A stretch of 64,000 nt of DNA, taken from contig JACKEB010000015.1 in NCBI GenBank assembly GCA_020633205.1, forward strand, positions 62,001 through 126,000, in the 5' to 3' direction. Every line of letters starts with the position of its first letter. Position 1 is the first letter of the stretch. Under the pieces are notes generated by a model. That model did no database searches, was not told where the DNA came from, and saw only the letters and a list, made by a program, of their open reading frames with translations. Shown one piece after another: positions 8,668 through 18,160 of this stretch. This DNA comes from Polyangiaceae bacterium. Its GTDB lineage: Bacteria > Myxococcota_A > Polyangia > Polyangiales > Polyangiaceae. A program made the translations under genes and the position numbers.

Positions 8668-8703
8668 TTGACAGCTCCGTGAACGAATTTAGGTTCCGTT
8701 CAC
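8668..8703 (+). promoter_or_regulatory. Probable promoter and operator before lon
   Basis: TTGACA at 8668-8673 fits a -35 element. A perfect inverted repeat GTGAACG / CGTTCAC with an 11-base spacer spans 8679-8703 and covers the expected -10. A repressor bound there would block the promoter. The neighbouring TetR is a candidate, but LexA-like or stress regulators cannot be excluded. Confidence 0.5.
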
Positions 8704-8834
8704 TCAGCTGTTCATAACCCCCATCCGTGTCGGGCTTCATTTCGGAAGCCTGGGCGGCCAACGCTCGCGCGAAGCATCCGCGCGGAATAGCGGGACGAGC
8801 AACACGTTGCGACGTCCAGACGAGGTACGCGTTC

Positions 8835-11219
8835 ATGATGAAACTACGCGGCGGCGCACCTGCGCCTAGTTCACCGTTTGCTTTGCTTCCACTGCGCTCT
8901 GGCGTGGTGTTCCCCGGCACGACGCTCAGCCTGAGCGTTGGTCGTCCGCGCTCGCTCGCACTCCTGGGCACGCTACATGAGGGTGACATCATCGCCGTGG
9001 CGACTCAGCGCGATCCCCGCGTTGACGCCCCTAAGCTCGAGGACTTGTACCCCGTCGGCAGCTTCGCGAAGGTCGTAGGCATCAGTCGACGCAACGAAAA
9101 GGTCTATCAGCTCGTGCTGGAGGGCCTGGACCGATTTTCGCTGGACGCGGTCGACGACCGCGCACCGTTTTGGCGAGCTGACGGAGTGTTGCTCGCTGAG
9201 ATCGGAAATACCGGTGATGCCGCATCAATCCTCGCGGAAGAGCTGCATACTCACCTAGAAGAGCTGAGCCAAAAGGGCGGTGCTCTTGGGGAAATCCCCT
9301 CTCCTGAAGGTGATCCGTCCAGTTTCGCTGACCGAATTTCGGCGAGCCTTGGGCTCGACACGGAGGACGCGATTGCTGTGCTCAGCGAGCTCGATGTGGC
9401 CGAGCGACTGAAGGTCGTGATCGAGCTCCTGACCAGGGCGCGTACCCGTGCGGAACTCCGGACAAAGATCGAGCAAGATGTGCGTAAGTCGCTGGGCAAG
9501 ACCCAGAAGGAAGCCATCCTGCGCGAGCAGCTCAAGGCCATCAAGCGTGAGCTGGGTGACGACGAGGACGAGGACGAGACGGATAACCTACGAGCGCGCC
9601 TCGACGCCGCGGGGCTCAGTCCCGAGGCTCGCAAGATCGCCGACCGTGAGCTCAAGCGCCTCGACCAGACAGGAGGCCAAGGGCCGGAAGCCAACGTGAT
9701 TCGCAGCTACCTCGACTGGCTAGCCGCGCTGCCTTGGAGTAAACGCGCTGACTCCAGCATCGAAATCGACGCGATCTCCGACAAGCTCGAAGCGGATCAC
9801 TACGGCATGGAGGACGTGAAGAAGCGAATCCTCGAGCACATGGCCGTCCAGCAACTCTCAGGAAATCCGCGCGGTACCATTCTCTGCTTGGTCGGACCTC
9901 CCGGCGTGGGCAAGACCAGCTTGGGCCGTAGTATCGCTGAGGCCACCAAGCGACCCTTCGTGCGCATTGCCCTCGGCGGCGTGCGAGACGAAGCGGAGAT
10001 CCGCGGTCACCGCCGCACGTATGTCGGTGCGATCCCTGGGCGCGTCGTGTTTGGGTTGAAGCAGGCGGAGGTGAAGAACCCCGTCGTGCTACTCGACGAA
10101 ATCGACAAGCTTGGGCATGGCTACGGCGGTTCACCTGAGGCGGCGTTGCTCGAGGTGCTCGATCCTGAGCAGAACAAGCACTTCACGGATCACTACCTGG
10201 AGACTCCGTTCGACTTGAGTGAGGTGATGTTCGTTTGCACCGCCAACAGCTTGGATACCATCTCCGCTCCGCTGCGGGACCGCCTCGAGATCGTCGAACT
10301 CAGCGGCTACACTCAGGCTGAGAAGTCGCACATTGCCCGTCGGCACTTGATCCCCAAGCGCATGAAGGAGGTCGGCATCCCCGAGGGTTCCTTCTCGCTG
10401 ACGGACGCCGCTCTCGAGGGCATCGTCGAGGACTACACTCGGGAGGCGGGGGTGCGCCAGCTCGACCGCGAGCTCACGCGCCTCGGTCGCTCGCTCGCGC
10501 TGGAAGTCGCCCGCAACAAGGATGTCGAACATCGGTTCGTCGTGGACCGAGATGACGTCGCGGGTTACCTCGGAAAGCCCCGTTTCCGTAGTGATGTGGC
10601 CGAGCGAGTCGCCTATCCTGGCGTGGCGACGGGAATGGCGTGGACTCCGTTTGGCGGTGACATCTTGTTCATCGAGACGTCGCGCATGCCAGGCAAAGGG
10701 CGCCTCGAGATCACTGGCCAGTTGGGTGACGTGATGAAGGAGTCAGCCCGTGCGGCTCTTACGTACGTCAGAAGTCACGCTCCTGAGCTCGGGCTAGAGA
10801 GCAGCGTGCTCGATACACAGGACCTGCACATCCACGTCCCCGCGGGAGCCGTCCCCAAAGACGGTCCCTCCGCCGGAGTGACCATCTTCACGGCGCTCGC
10901 GTCGCTCCTGAGTGGCCGCAAGGTTCGCCCAGACACCGCGATGACCGGTGAGTGTTCGCTACGTGGGCGCGTACTGCCGGTCGGAGGCATCAAAGCGAAG
11001 GTGCTCGCAGCACACCGAGCGGGAATCCGCAGGGTAATACTACCCAAGCAGAACGAGCGCGATCTGGCAGATGTCCCCGAGGTCACTCGGGAAGCGCTGG
11101 AGATCCACCTGGTGGAAGACATGAGCGAGGTGCTCAGTCTCGCCCTCGAAACGGAGCACACGGATCCGGTCGTCGGTGGGAGCGGCGCTGAGAGCAACGG
11201 CGACTCACTGCTCGCTTAG
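8835..11219 (+). CDS. lon: ATP-dependent protease Lon
   Basis: 794 residues from ATG 8835, which has GAGG nine bases upstream; the frame also opens 36 codons earlier. The order is an N-terminal substrate-binding domain (about 15-215), an AAA+ module with Walker A GPPGVGKTS (about 354) and Walker B VVLLDEID, and a C-terminal protease with the catalytic Ser in KDGPSAGV (about 679) and Lys in GGIKAK. This is the usual Lon length and architecture. It degrades damaged and regulatory proteins in the cytoplasm. In Myxococcus one of two Lon proteases is developmental (BsgA), and which type this is cannot be told here. A strong hairpin follows it at 11239. Confidence 0.95.
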   Translation: MMKLRGGAPAPSSPFALLPLRSGVVFPGTTLSLSVGRPRSLALLGTLHEGDIIAVATQRDPRVDAPKLEDLYPVGSFAKVVGISRRNEKVYQLVLEGLDRFSLDAVDDRAPFWRADGVLLAEIGNTGDAASILAEELHTHLEELSQKGGALGEIPSPEGDPSSFADRISASLGLDTEDAIAVLSELDVAERLKVVIELLTRARTRAELRTKIEQDVRKSLGKTQKEAILREQLKAIKRELGDDEDEDETDNLRARLDAAGLSPEARKIADRELKRLDQTGGQGPEANVIRSYLDWLAALPWSKRADSSIEIDAISDKLEADHYGMEDVKKRILEHMAVQQLSGNPRGTILCLVGPPGVGKTSLGRSIAEATKRPFVRIALGGVRDEAEIRGHRRTYVGAIPGRVVFGLKQAEVKNPVVLLDEIDKLGHGYGGSPEAALLEVLDPEQNKHFTDHYLETPFDLSEVMFVCTANSLDTISAPLRDRLEIVELSGYTQAEKSHIARRHLIPKRMKEVGIPEGSFSLTDAALEGIVEDYTREAGVRQLDRELTRLGRSLALEVARNKDVEHRFVVDRDDVAGYLGKPRFRSDVAERVAYPGVATGMAWTPFGGDILFIETSRMPGKGRLEITGQLGDVMKESARAALTYVRSHAPELGLESSVLDTQDLHIHVPAGAVPKDGPSAGVTIFTALASLLSGRKVRPDTAMTGECSLRGRVLPVGGIKAKVLAAHRAGIRRVILPKQNERDLADVPEVTREALEIHLVEDMSEVLSLALETEHTDPVVGGSGAESNGDSLLA

Positions 11220-11238
11220 TCGCATATCAGTGCAAGTC

Positions 11239-11268
11239 GGGGCTCTGCGCGAGATCGCGCGGAGCCCC
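11239..11268 (+). terminator. Hairpin after lon
   Basis: GGGGCTCTGCGCG pairs with CGCGCGGAGCCCC (one G-T pair) around a 4-base loop AGAT, 19 bp past the lon stop. The stem is very stable. A T-run is lacking, so it may be a terminator or an RNA-stabilising hairpin. Confidence 0.6.
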
Positions 11269-11378
11269 GGCCTCGTTTGAGGTGCTGCATAAGCAAAGGG
11301 ATCTCGCGCATCTAGCCCGACCACGCCGGCGCAAACTTGGCCCCGCTTCGAGGCGCATGGCAGCCATCGAGTGCGACC

Positions 11379-11816
11379 ATGTCCGTCAACGACGCCCGTG
11401 AGGCAATGCCCACACTTCCTGAAGCGTGCGAACCCGTGAGCCAGGTTCGGCGCCGCGCGGAGCTTTCCGTGGTGGTCGCTCAGCGACCGCCGGGACAGAA
11501 GTCTCGCAAAGCGAAGTCCCGTGGACGTATGCCGACGCTGATCGGCGTTGGCAGTGAGCTTTGGATCGAGCCTGAACAAGGCGCTCAGGATGTCCATGAC
11601 GCGCAAGCTGGCGCGCCTCACCCCCAAAAGAAGCCGCGGACGCTGCGCGAAGACCAGCCGGAGCTGAACGAGGCCTATCGGCGGGAAGCTGCCCGAATTT
11701 TCGCACGGGAAAAAGCGAGCTGGGCTGCCCTCGAAGCCGCCTGGCGCGGTGCGAGGGAAACGCTGACCACAAAACACGCGACGGCGAGCTCCGAAGTGGA
11801 ACTCGCCGCCGAGTGA
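11379..11816 (+). CDS. Hypothetical small protein
   Basis: 145 residues from MSVNDAREAM. Third-position GC and the Lys/Glu-rich helical C-terminal half (ELNEAYRREAARIFAREKAS) look coding. The first half is basic and unstructured. No motif is recognised. One copy of the dispersed word CTCACCCCCAAA lies inside it (11617-11628). Its end faces the large lipoprotein gene. Confidence 0.45.
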   Translation: MSVNDAREAMPTLPEACEPVSQVRRRAELSVVVAQRPPGQKSRKAKSRGRMPTLIGVGSELWIEPEQGAQDVHDAQAGAPHPQKKPRTLREDQPELNEAYRREAARIFAREKASWAALEAAWRGARETLTTKHATASSEVELAAE

Positions 11817-11833
11817 CTCTTTAGCTAGTTGGC

Positions 11834-14800
11834 TCAGCCGCCGTCGTAGAACAGCTCCACGTACTCGTACTTGAAGTTGCCCGAGCCAGAGACGTCGCTG
11901 ATCTCGCTGATGTAGATCCCCGACAAGGTGCCCGGGATGGTTTGCCCGCTGCCTGGCGAACACACGGCAATGCTGTCGGCTTGGTCCGTCCAGGAGCTTG
12001 CCATGTTCGCGGGGCCCACGGGTTGTACACGCGAGTAGTTCCGCCCGGCACTGGCCGGCTGCGCGATGCTCGGCCCGTCGATCACGGTGCTCGAGGCATT
12101 TTGCAGAGCGTAGGTCTCGTCGCCGTTGATGGTGATGCCAGCGTCACCCGCATTGAGGTAGATGACGTTCGCTCCCAGGGTGAGTCCGAAGTACGTCTCG
12201 AACTCCGCCTTGGTCGCCGTGCGCGAGATGATCACGTATCCCCCGGCGGGCACCATGGTACCGGAGGGGATGTCGTAGGTCTTCGCGCTCGTCGTCTGAA
12301 CCAGCGTGTAACCACCGATATCCAGATCCGCCGGCTGATCGATGACGCTTACGTCAGCGGTCGTGGTGCCGTTGATTTGGATCTGGCCGGTGCCTGCCGT
12401 GTTCCCTGCGGTGAAGTTGAACATGACCTGGGTGACGTCCGCCGGGACAGCGATCGGGTTCGGAACGCTGCCAATGCTACCGGTGACTGCAGCGGTGAGG
12501 TTCATGCCGCCCACGGGAGCAGGATGCTCGAGGGTGACGGTGAACTGCTGCGTGTCGCCGACGACGACGGTCGCCGAGGTGGGCGCGATGGAGACGACGT
12601 TCGGGATCGCGTTGTCCGTGAGCACCTGGATTTGAGTCGTCACCTCCGTCGTCTGTCCCTGGATGTTCGCGCGCAGGGTCGTGGTGCCAGCGGCGACACC
12701 GTTGACGGGAATGGTCACGCTGTTTTCCCCAGCGTTGACCGTAAACGGGCTGCCGGGAATCGTGGCGGTACCCGTGTCATCTGACGTCACCTCGACCAGC
12801 GTTGCCGCAGCCACCGAGCGAGTCAGCGTCACGACGAGCGGCGCCGGGAGGGTGTTACCCAGGGTGCCAACGCGCTGGTAGACCTGTGCCGAGCTGAACG
12901 CTGCGACGTCTGCCGCCGCGAACACGAGGTCAGTCGGGGCGCGGGGCAGCAACTTCAGGTAGTCGTTGCGGAACGACACGGGGCCGGTGATGGACACGAA
13001 CTGCTCGCCCACGGTGGGGAACGGATCGATGAAGGTCTGACCCGTTGGCCAGATGGCATCGTCGACGCGCAGGCCGCCGGTGAGTTCGAACTCGTTGACG
13101 TTGTTGGTGTCGCCCGAGCCGCCAACCGGATCAGCGTCGCTCACGGACACATTTTCCACCTGGATTAGCTGGCCTTCGAGGGGTGACGCAGCGCCATCGG
13201 TCACCAACTGGGTGAGCTCAGCAGCGGTGAGCACCCGAGGCGGCATCTGGAAGGTGCTGCCGGTGGCGGTCCAGCTCACCGTATTCAGCTGGATTTGGCT
13301 GAAGTAGGTGGTCAGAGTCGCGCCCGTGACGTCAATGATGTCGTCGAGGTTCGGTTTCGCGTCAGAGCCGTTGAAGATGTAGACACCCGCGTTGTCCTTG
13401 AAGGTCGTGGTGTTCTCCTGGATGAAGAAGCCCTGGGGACCGACGCCGGTCACCACCGCACCCTGAACAGCGACGCGCTCGCCTTGCAGCGTGGCATCCG
13501 TCTTGAGCGTGGGGATGTCGTAGGGACACCCGGCGTCACCGACGTTGGTCACGCTGGGGCAGAGATCACAGAGATCGCCCTTCCCGTCGTTGTCCATGTC
13601 GGCCTGATCGGCGTTCTCCGTTGCCGGGCAGTTGTCGCTCAGGTTCGGCACGCCGTCGCCGTCGGTGTCGTTCGGATCGAACGTCTTGCAGGTCGTCGAG
13701 GCGGCCTCGAGCGGGCACGGGTCACATACGTCACCGACGTCGTCGCTGTCGTAGTCGGCCTGCTTGCCGCCATCCAAGGGACGCACCGGGTTGAAGATGC
13801 TGGGGCAGTTGTCTTCCGAATCCGGAACACCATCGCCGTCCTGGTCGTTGGCCACGCTCATGCCCGCGTAGTTGCCAGAGCCGTTGACCGAGTCATCGGT
13901 CAGCGTGCGCGCAGGCACACAGCTCGGCTCGCCATCCGGGACGCCGCAGAAGAACAGCGGGTACGCAGGCGAACCAACCGCAGACTGCAACGCGCTCCAG
14001 CTCTTGCCGATGTCACGGGTCAGACACGCGCTCTTGTTGGAGCCGCACACGTCGCCGAGATCGTCGCAGCCGGTTGCCAGTGCGTTGACGACCGCGCTGT
14101 TGCCGGTGACGGGGAGACCGCCACGCAACACCAGCGCCACATCACCGGCGCCAGCGTCGATGACTGCGCGGTGATGCTGACGGCCAGAGTTCGCGAAGAT
14201 CGCGATGTCCGCCTTGTGACCCGTCGCCAGCACGCCAATCGCGTTGTCCATGCCGAGCGCGCGGGCGGAGCCGAGCGTCGCCATGACCCAGAGCGCCTGG
14301 TCGCTGAAGTACTTGCCGTAGTTGGCGGTGTTGAGCTCGTCAGCGCACTTCAGCTCACGCAGCATGTTCATCGAGCCAGACGGCATCCAGTCGCTGCCGA
14401 GACCGATGCTCACACCCGCGCGGGCCATCTCGGTGACGTTTGCGGTGTCGCCGTAGAGCGAGACGTTCGAGCGAGGTGACCAGATGAGATCGATGCCGGT
14501 CGACGCCATCAGCGCGACATCCACCGGGTTCAAGCCGATGCCGTGGATAATCGCCGCGCGATTGTCGAGGGTCTGCTGGCTTCCTTGGCCTTGACCAGTG
14601 AGGCACAAGAACTCGTTGCGAGCCTCGGCGTCGATACCCTCCGATACGTGGGGTGCATAGGCCGGAACGCTCGCGCCGGGAGGACCACTGACGTCGGGGT
14701 AGCCACAGCCAGTCGCGAGCTGGGTGCCGTCACTGTCTCCGAGCGGAAACGTGTCGTAGCCGGCGCCGGGCTGGCCGAGACCGTTGTCACCACTACCCGT

Positions 14801-15535
14801 GCGATCGAGGTCACGGAGAATCCCGGCGATGTCTCCGGAACCAAACACCGCGGTGGCACCACCGAGCGCGAAACGCAGCTCGCCGTAGGCCTTCTCGTCA
14901 GTGCTCGCGCCGCCGCCGTCCTCGTTGATTGACGGGTTGCCCCGCTTGCCACGGCGCCAGTCGTGGCGGTGCTCCCAGCGCAGCGCCGGGTCCACGTTGT
15001 GATCGCCGGCGACCCAGGGGCTGCCGTTCATCCAGCCAACGTGGTCGTGGGCGTTGACTAACCCCGGGGAAACGGTCGCGTCCGGGCAGATGATCTTGGT
15101 GGCGTCCGCCGCTTGATCGACGCAGTCGCAACCGACGCAGCTGATGGCGCCCGTGTCGTCGTAGAGCACGCCGCCGCCCTCGAACACCTCGCCGGGGACG
15201 AGCACGTCGCCGACGACCAGTGTGTTCGTGCCGCTGCCGCTCTCCACGGCGCAGACGTTGGCGCCCGGGTCGGTGGCAGGAGACGGTGTGTTGGTGCAGG
15301 TGGTGATCTTCAGCGTGTCCGGGTTGCCGCCAGTGCCCCCCGTTCCGCCGCCACTCACGCCCGCGGTACCGCCGGTCGCGCCAGCGCCTGCAGCGCCCGC
15401 CGAACCTGCGGAGCCCGCTGCGCCACCGCTCGCACCGTTGCCTCCAGAGCCGCCTCCGTCATCGGAGCCACAGCCGGCGGTGGTCAACGCGAGCAAGCCC
15501 GCGGCGACTGACGCCTTGATCAAGAAAGACCGCAT
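11834..15535 (-). CDS. Very large lipoprotein with amidohydrolase, TSP3 repeats, OB-fold and lamin-tail-like domains
   Basis: 1,233 residues. The start is M at 15535 because it opens a lipoprotein signal (MRSFLIKASVAAG to LTTAGC, Cys22). A Gly/Ala/Ser tether follows at about 23-72. Residues 100-500 are an amidohydrolase with the NAHDHVGW metal motif, an IIHGIG histidine and GSDWM aspartate. Two thrombospondin type-3 Ca-binding segments (DQDGDGVPDSEDNCP and DTDGDGVPNLSDNCP) lie at about 560-660. An OB-fold-like domain (AVVTGVGPQGFFIQEN, about 680-860) resembles those of the two lipoproteins at 28.5-31.1 kb. Ig-like segments and a C-terminal lamin-tail-like domain (SGNFKYEYVELFYDGG) close the protein. 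A surface-tethered hydrolase is likely; the substrate is unknown. Confidence 0.85.
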   Translation of the reverse strand: MRSFLIKASVAAGLLALTTAGCGSDDGGGSGGNGASGGAAGSAGSAGAAGAGATGGTAGVSGGGTGGTGGNPDTLKITTCTNTPSPATDPGANVCAVESGSGTNTLVVGDVLVPGEVFEGGGVLYDDTGAISCVGCDCVDQAADATKIICPDATVSPGLVNAHDHVGWMNGSPWVAGDHNVDPALRWEHRHDWRRGKRGNPSINEDGGGASTDEKAYGELRFALGGATAVFGSGDIAGILRDLDRTGSGDNGLGQPGAGYDTFPLGDSDGTQLATGCGYPDVSGPPGASVPAYAPHVSEGIDAEARNEFLCLTGQGQGSQQTLDNRAAIIHGIGLNPVDVALMASTGIDLIWSPRSNVSLYGDTANVTEMARAGVSIGLGSDWMPSGSMNMLRELKCADELNTANYGKYFSDQALWVMATLGSARALGMDNAIGVLATGHKADIAIFANSGRQHHRAVIDAGAGDVALVLRGGLPVTGNSAVVNALATGCDDLGDVCGSNKSACLTRDIGKSWSALQSAVGSPAYPLFFCGVPDGEPSCVPARTLTDDSVNGSGNYAGMSVANDQDGDGVPDSEDNCPSIFNPVRPLDGGKQADYDSDDVGDVCDPCPLEAASTTCKTFDPNDTDGDGVPNLSDNCPATENADQADMDNDGKGDLCDLCPSVTNVGDAGCPYDIPTLKTDATLQGERVAVQGAVVTGVGPQGFFIQENTTTFKDNAGVYIFNGSDAKPNLDDIIDVTGATLTTYFSQIQLNTVSWTATGSTFQMPPRVLTAAELTQLVTDGAASPLEGQLIQVENVSVSDADPVGGSGDTNNVNEFELTGGLRVDDAIWPTGQTFIDPFPTVGEQFVSITGPVSFRNDYLKLLPRAPTDLVFAAADVAAFSSAQVYQRVGTLGNTLPAPLVVTLTRSVAAATLVEVTSDDTGTATIPGSPFTVNAGENSVTIPVNGVAAGTTTLRANIQGQTTEVTTQIQVLTDNAIPNVVSIAPTSATVVVGDTQQFTVTLEHPAPVGGMNLTAAVTGSIGSVPNPIAVPADVTQVMFNFTAGNTAGTGQIQINGTTTADVSVIDQPADLDIGGYTLVQTTSAKTYDIPSGTMVPAGGYVIISRTATKAEFETYFGLTLGANVIYLNAGDAGITINGDETYALQNASSTVIDGPSIAQPASAGRNYSRVQPVGPANMASSWTDQADSIAVCSPGSGQTIPGTLSGIYISEISDVSGSGNFKYEYVELFYDGG

Positions 15536-15860
15536 ATCGATTCCTCGTTGTTGGTGCGTCCGCGGTGTCCCAACCTCGCTAGTCGAGGTTCGTATTGGCT
15601 CTGGCAACGAGTGAACCGTCGGGCGGAAGGAGCCCGACTGGTTCTACTCAAGCGCCGCGCCCAGAGGCACGGCGGGGGACACGCTGCTCAGAGACACTGA
15701 GCAGCGTTCCCGTAGAACAATCCAGCAAACGCAGAGAGGCCGGGAGCATGATGGATGCACGGGCGTCGTTCAAGGAATCGCGAGTCAAGCGCCCGTAATG
15801 TTTGACCTCCGTCACCCCAGCTAAACCCAGACTGGAGAAACCGAAGGGTTCCCGCGGCTT
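15536..15860. other. Intergenic region with a strong hairpin
   Basis: About 325 bp hold the promoter of the large lipoprotein gene and the sequence past the sulfatase-like gene. A perfect 11-bp stem, ACGCTGCTCAG / CTGAGCAGCGT around AGACA, lies at 15681-15707. It could be part of the 5' leader. Open frames here lack convincing protein content. Confidence 0.4.
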
Positions 15861-17246
15861 TTAGTAGCGCCGACCGGCCGGTGCGCCCTTGAGCGTCACC
15901 CCGCCGCTCACCGGTTGCGTGGGGATTTCCTCGTTCAGGCGCGAGAGCAGCGCGCGCATGCGCTCGAGCTGTTCCGGGTTCGTTTTCGCGAGGTCCTGGC
16001 TCTCCGTGGGATCTTCCTTCAAGTGGTAAAGCTGGAAGCGCTTGTCGTCACCGAAGCTGATGAGCTTCCAGCCCCCATCGATCACCGCACGACGGCGGTC
16101 TTGAAGGTCATCCCGCGGTAGGTCCACGACCACAGGACGCGGCAGCTGTGGCGAGCCGAACAGCTCACTCACCAGGCTCACGCCGCGAAACTTGGGCTCC
16201 GCCTTGACCCCCATCAGGTCGGCGATCGTCGGTGCGAGATCGATATGTCCGCGGGCTTCGCTCAACTTCGCTGGCGTTGCCCCGGGGATATAGAATAGTA
16301 GCGGGACGCGCACCAAGGACTCCCATAGCTCGTAGGCGTGTCGGAAGTGGTTGTGCTCTCCGAAGCCCTCGCCATGATCTGCCGTCACGATCACCGCGGT
16401 GTTCTCGGACCATGGAGCGCTCTCGATGAAGTCGAGCAGTTGCCCTACCCAACGGTCCGTCCACAAGACCTCGCTGTCGTACATGTCGCGCGGCTTGTTG
16501 CCGAAGCCATGCACCCCTGCGTGACGCTCGTAGGTGTGGTGAGGGTCCAAGAAGTGAAACACCGCGAAGAAGCGTTTGCCGTCCGGCAATGACACGTTCT
16601 TCGGATCCGTCAGCATCTGTTTGGCGAGCTTGAACAAGCGCTCGTCCGTTACCGATTTCACCGCCTGTAGGTCGATGTGACCCTCGATCATGCGATAGTC
16701 GTCCACCCCCTCCGCGGGGCCCATCGCTAGCTTTGGCTGAAAATACCCATGCACGTGTCCTGCGAGGGTACGGTGCCCTGCTCCTTGGACGCGTTCCGCA
16801 AGGAAAAGGTTTTCGGGCGACCACTTGGTGAAGAAGTAGCCATCCCGCTTCAACTCACTCGGATATCCACCGATCAAGCTTGGTGGGATCGATTTAGCGG
16901 TGTAGCTGGACAGCGAGTACGCGTTCTCGTACCACACGGCGCGCTGGGCGAACTTCGTCAGGTTCGGAGCGATCTTCCGAGGGTAGCCGCTCCAAGGCAT
17001 GTCAGCGCGTAGGCTATCGACGTAGATGAGGACTACGTTGTAGGGCCGTTTTGCCTCTGGTTTTGGGGGGGAGAGGGGCGCCGGAGCCACGCTGGGCGAG
17101 CTTGCTGGCGCTGCGCTCGCTTGGCTGGGCTCTTCAAGGCTATTATCTGGCGCTGGAGCGGTGGAGCGGTCACAGCTCAGCGAAGTGAGGGCGAGGCTCA
17201 TCATCGCTGCGCTGAGCGCGCGCTGTCGGTTCTGTGCGGAAAGCAT
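15861..17246 (-). CDS. Alkaline-phosphatase-superfamily (sulfatase-like) lipoprotein
   Basis: 461 residues. The start is M at 17246, which begins a lipoprotein signal (MLSAQNRQRA to TSLSC, Cys25) and lies only 2 bp past the preceding regulator stop. The metal site is complete: YVDSLRAD (Asp77) and TADHGEGFGEHNHF with DH. The normal nucleophile motif C/S-x-P-S-R is absent; the position reads YTAKSIPPSL with Thr116. That rules out a formylglycine-type sulfatase and points to a Thr-dependent transferase or hydrolase, as in phosphoethanolamine or LTA-synthase relatives. It sits in the periplasmic face of a membrane. Being second in an operon with a response regulator is odd. Confidence 0.8.
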   Translation of the reverse strand: MLSAQNRQRALSAAMMSLALTSLSCDRSTAPAPDNSLEEPSQASAAPASSPSVAPAPLSPPKPEAKRPYNVVLIYVDSLRADMPWSGYPRKIAPNLTKFAQRAVWYENAYSLSSYTAKSIPPSLIGGYPSELKRDGYFFTKWSPENLFLAERVQGAGHRTLAGHVHGYFQPKLAMGPAEGVDDYRMIEGHIDLQAVKSVTDERLFKLAKQMLTDPKNVSLPDGKRFFAVFHFLDPHHTYERHAGVHGFGNKPRDMYDSEVLWTDRWVGQLLDFIESAPWSENTAVIVTADHGEGFGEHNHFRHAYELWESLVRVPLLFYIPGATPAKLSEARGHIDLAPTIADLMGVKAEPKFRGVSLVSELFGSPQLPRPVVVDLPRDDLQDRRRAVIDGGWKLISFGDDKRFQLYHLKEDPTESQDLAKTNPEQLERMRALLSRLNEEIPTQPVSGGVTLKGAPAGRRY

Positions 17247-17248
17247 GG

Positions 17249-17941
17249 TCAGGGAATGAACAGCCGGCGCTGGATGGCTACCTTCGTGGCTTCGGCTTTC
17301 GAGCTGACATCCAACTTGCGATAGATGTTCTTCACGTGGGTGTGCACCGTGCCGCGCCCAATGTGCAGCATGTCCGCGACCTCTGAGTAGCTCGTGCCGT
17401 GGCAGAGCAACTCCAGGATCTCGCGTTCCCGCGGCGTGAGCCCCGTGCGTTCCGCGACGTTGTCCGGACGAAAACTCTCGACGACCGTTCGCGCGACCTC
17501 CGGGCTCATGGGAGCGCCGCCAGTTTCGGCGTGGAAAATTGCTTCGACCAGCTCCTCGGGGCTGCTTTCCTTGAGGATATAGCCACGGGCGCCGGCACGC
17601 AGAGCGGAGAAGATGGATGCTTCGTCCGCCAGCACGGTGAATACCAGGCAGACGCACTGCGGACGCAGCTCCGTGACCTTGGCGACCACGTCAGTGCCGT
17701 GGCCGTCTGGCAAAGACAGATCGATGATCGCGACATCCAGCGGTTGGCTGGTGTCCTCGATGTAGTCGAGTGCTTGGCGGACGGTCTCGCACGCCGCGAC
17801 CAGGTCGAGCTCCGAACGTGCAGCGACGGCCTCGCAGACGCCGAGGCGAATGGGGGCGGTGTCTTCGAGCACCAAGACGGAGGTGACGGCGTTCACGGCG
17901 GTACCAGGAGAGAAGCTACCCAAACTGAACCCGGCAGTCAC
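17249..17941 (-). CDS. NarL/FixJ-type response regulator
   Basis: 230 residues from GTG 17941. Receiver domain at about 18-135 with the acceptor Asp in VAIIDLSLPDG, and a LuxR-type helix-turn-helix at about 165-228 (LTPREREILELLCHGTSYSE). It is transcribed with the sulfatase-like lipoprotein, 2 bp apart, and divergently from the histidine kinase at 18161. A GTG at 17896 would shorten the N-terminus by 15 residues. The kinase next door is its most likely partner. Confidence 0.9.
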   Translation of the reverse strand: MTAGFSLGSFSPGTAVNAVTSVLVLEDTAPIRLGVCEAVAARSELDLVAACETVRQALDYIEDTSQPLDVAIIDLSLPDGHGTDVVAKVTELRPQCVCLVFTVLADEASIFSALRAGARGYILKESSPEELVEAIFHAETGGAPMSPEVARTVVESFRPDNVAERTGLTPREREILELLCHGTSYSEVADMLHIGRGTVHTHVKNIYRKLDVSSKAEATKVAIQRRLFIP

Positions 17942-18160
17942 AGATTGTTGGGTCGCAAGTCAGACGGCCAGTTTTGCTTGGCAATTCGCGTCGAAACGCT
18001 GATGAGCAGACAAAGACTACGGCACTTTCGGGAACGAAGCAGGTCGCCGCGACTACCTTCACCTACGCTGGGGAAGGCGTGCGACTTGAGCAAGGTTACT
18101 CACGCAGATTGAGCACCTGCGCGGATAGGAGCGCGGCCCCTTCCTTGAGAAGTTTTAGAG

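Noticed and set aside
13295..14479. 394-codon open frame on the plus strand inside the large lipoprotein gene
   Set aside because: It mirrors the real minus-strand gene and codes Arg/Val/Ala-rich noise without motifs.
15861..17246. True formylglycine sulfatase
   Set aside because: The C/S-x-P-S-R motif is absent, so sulfatase activity is unlikely.
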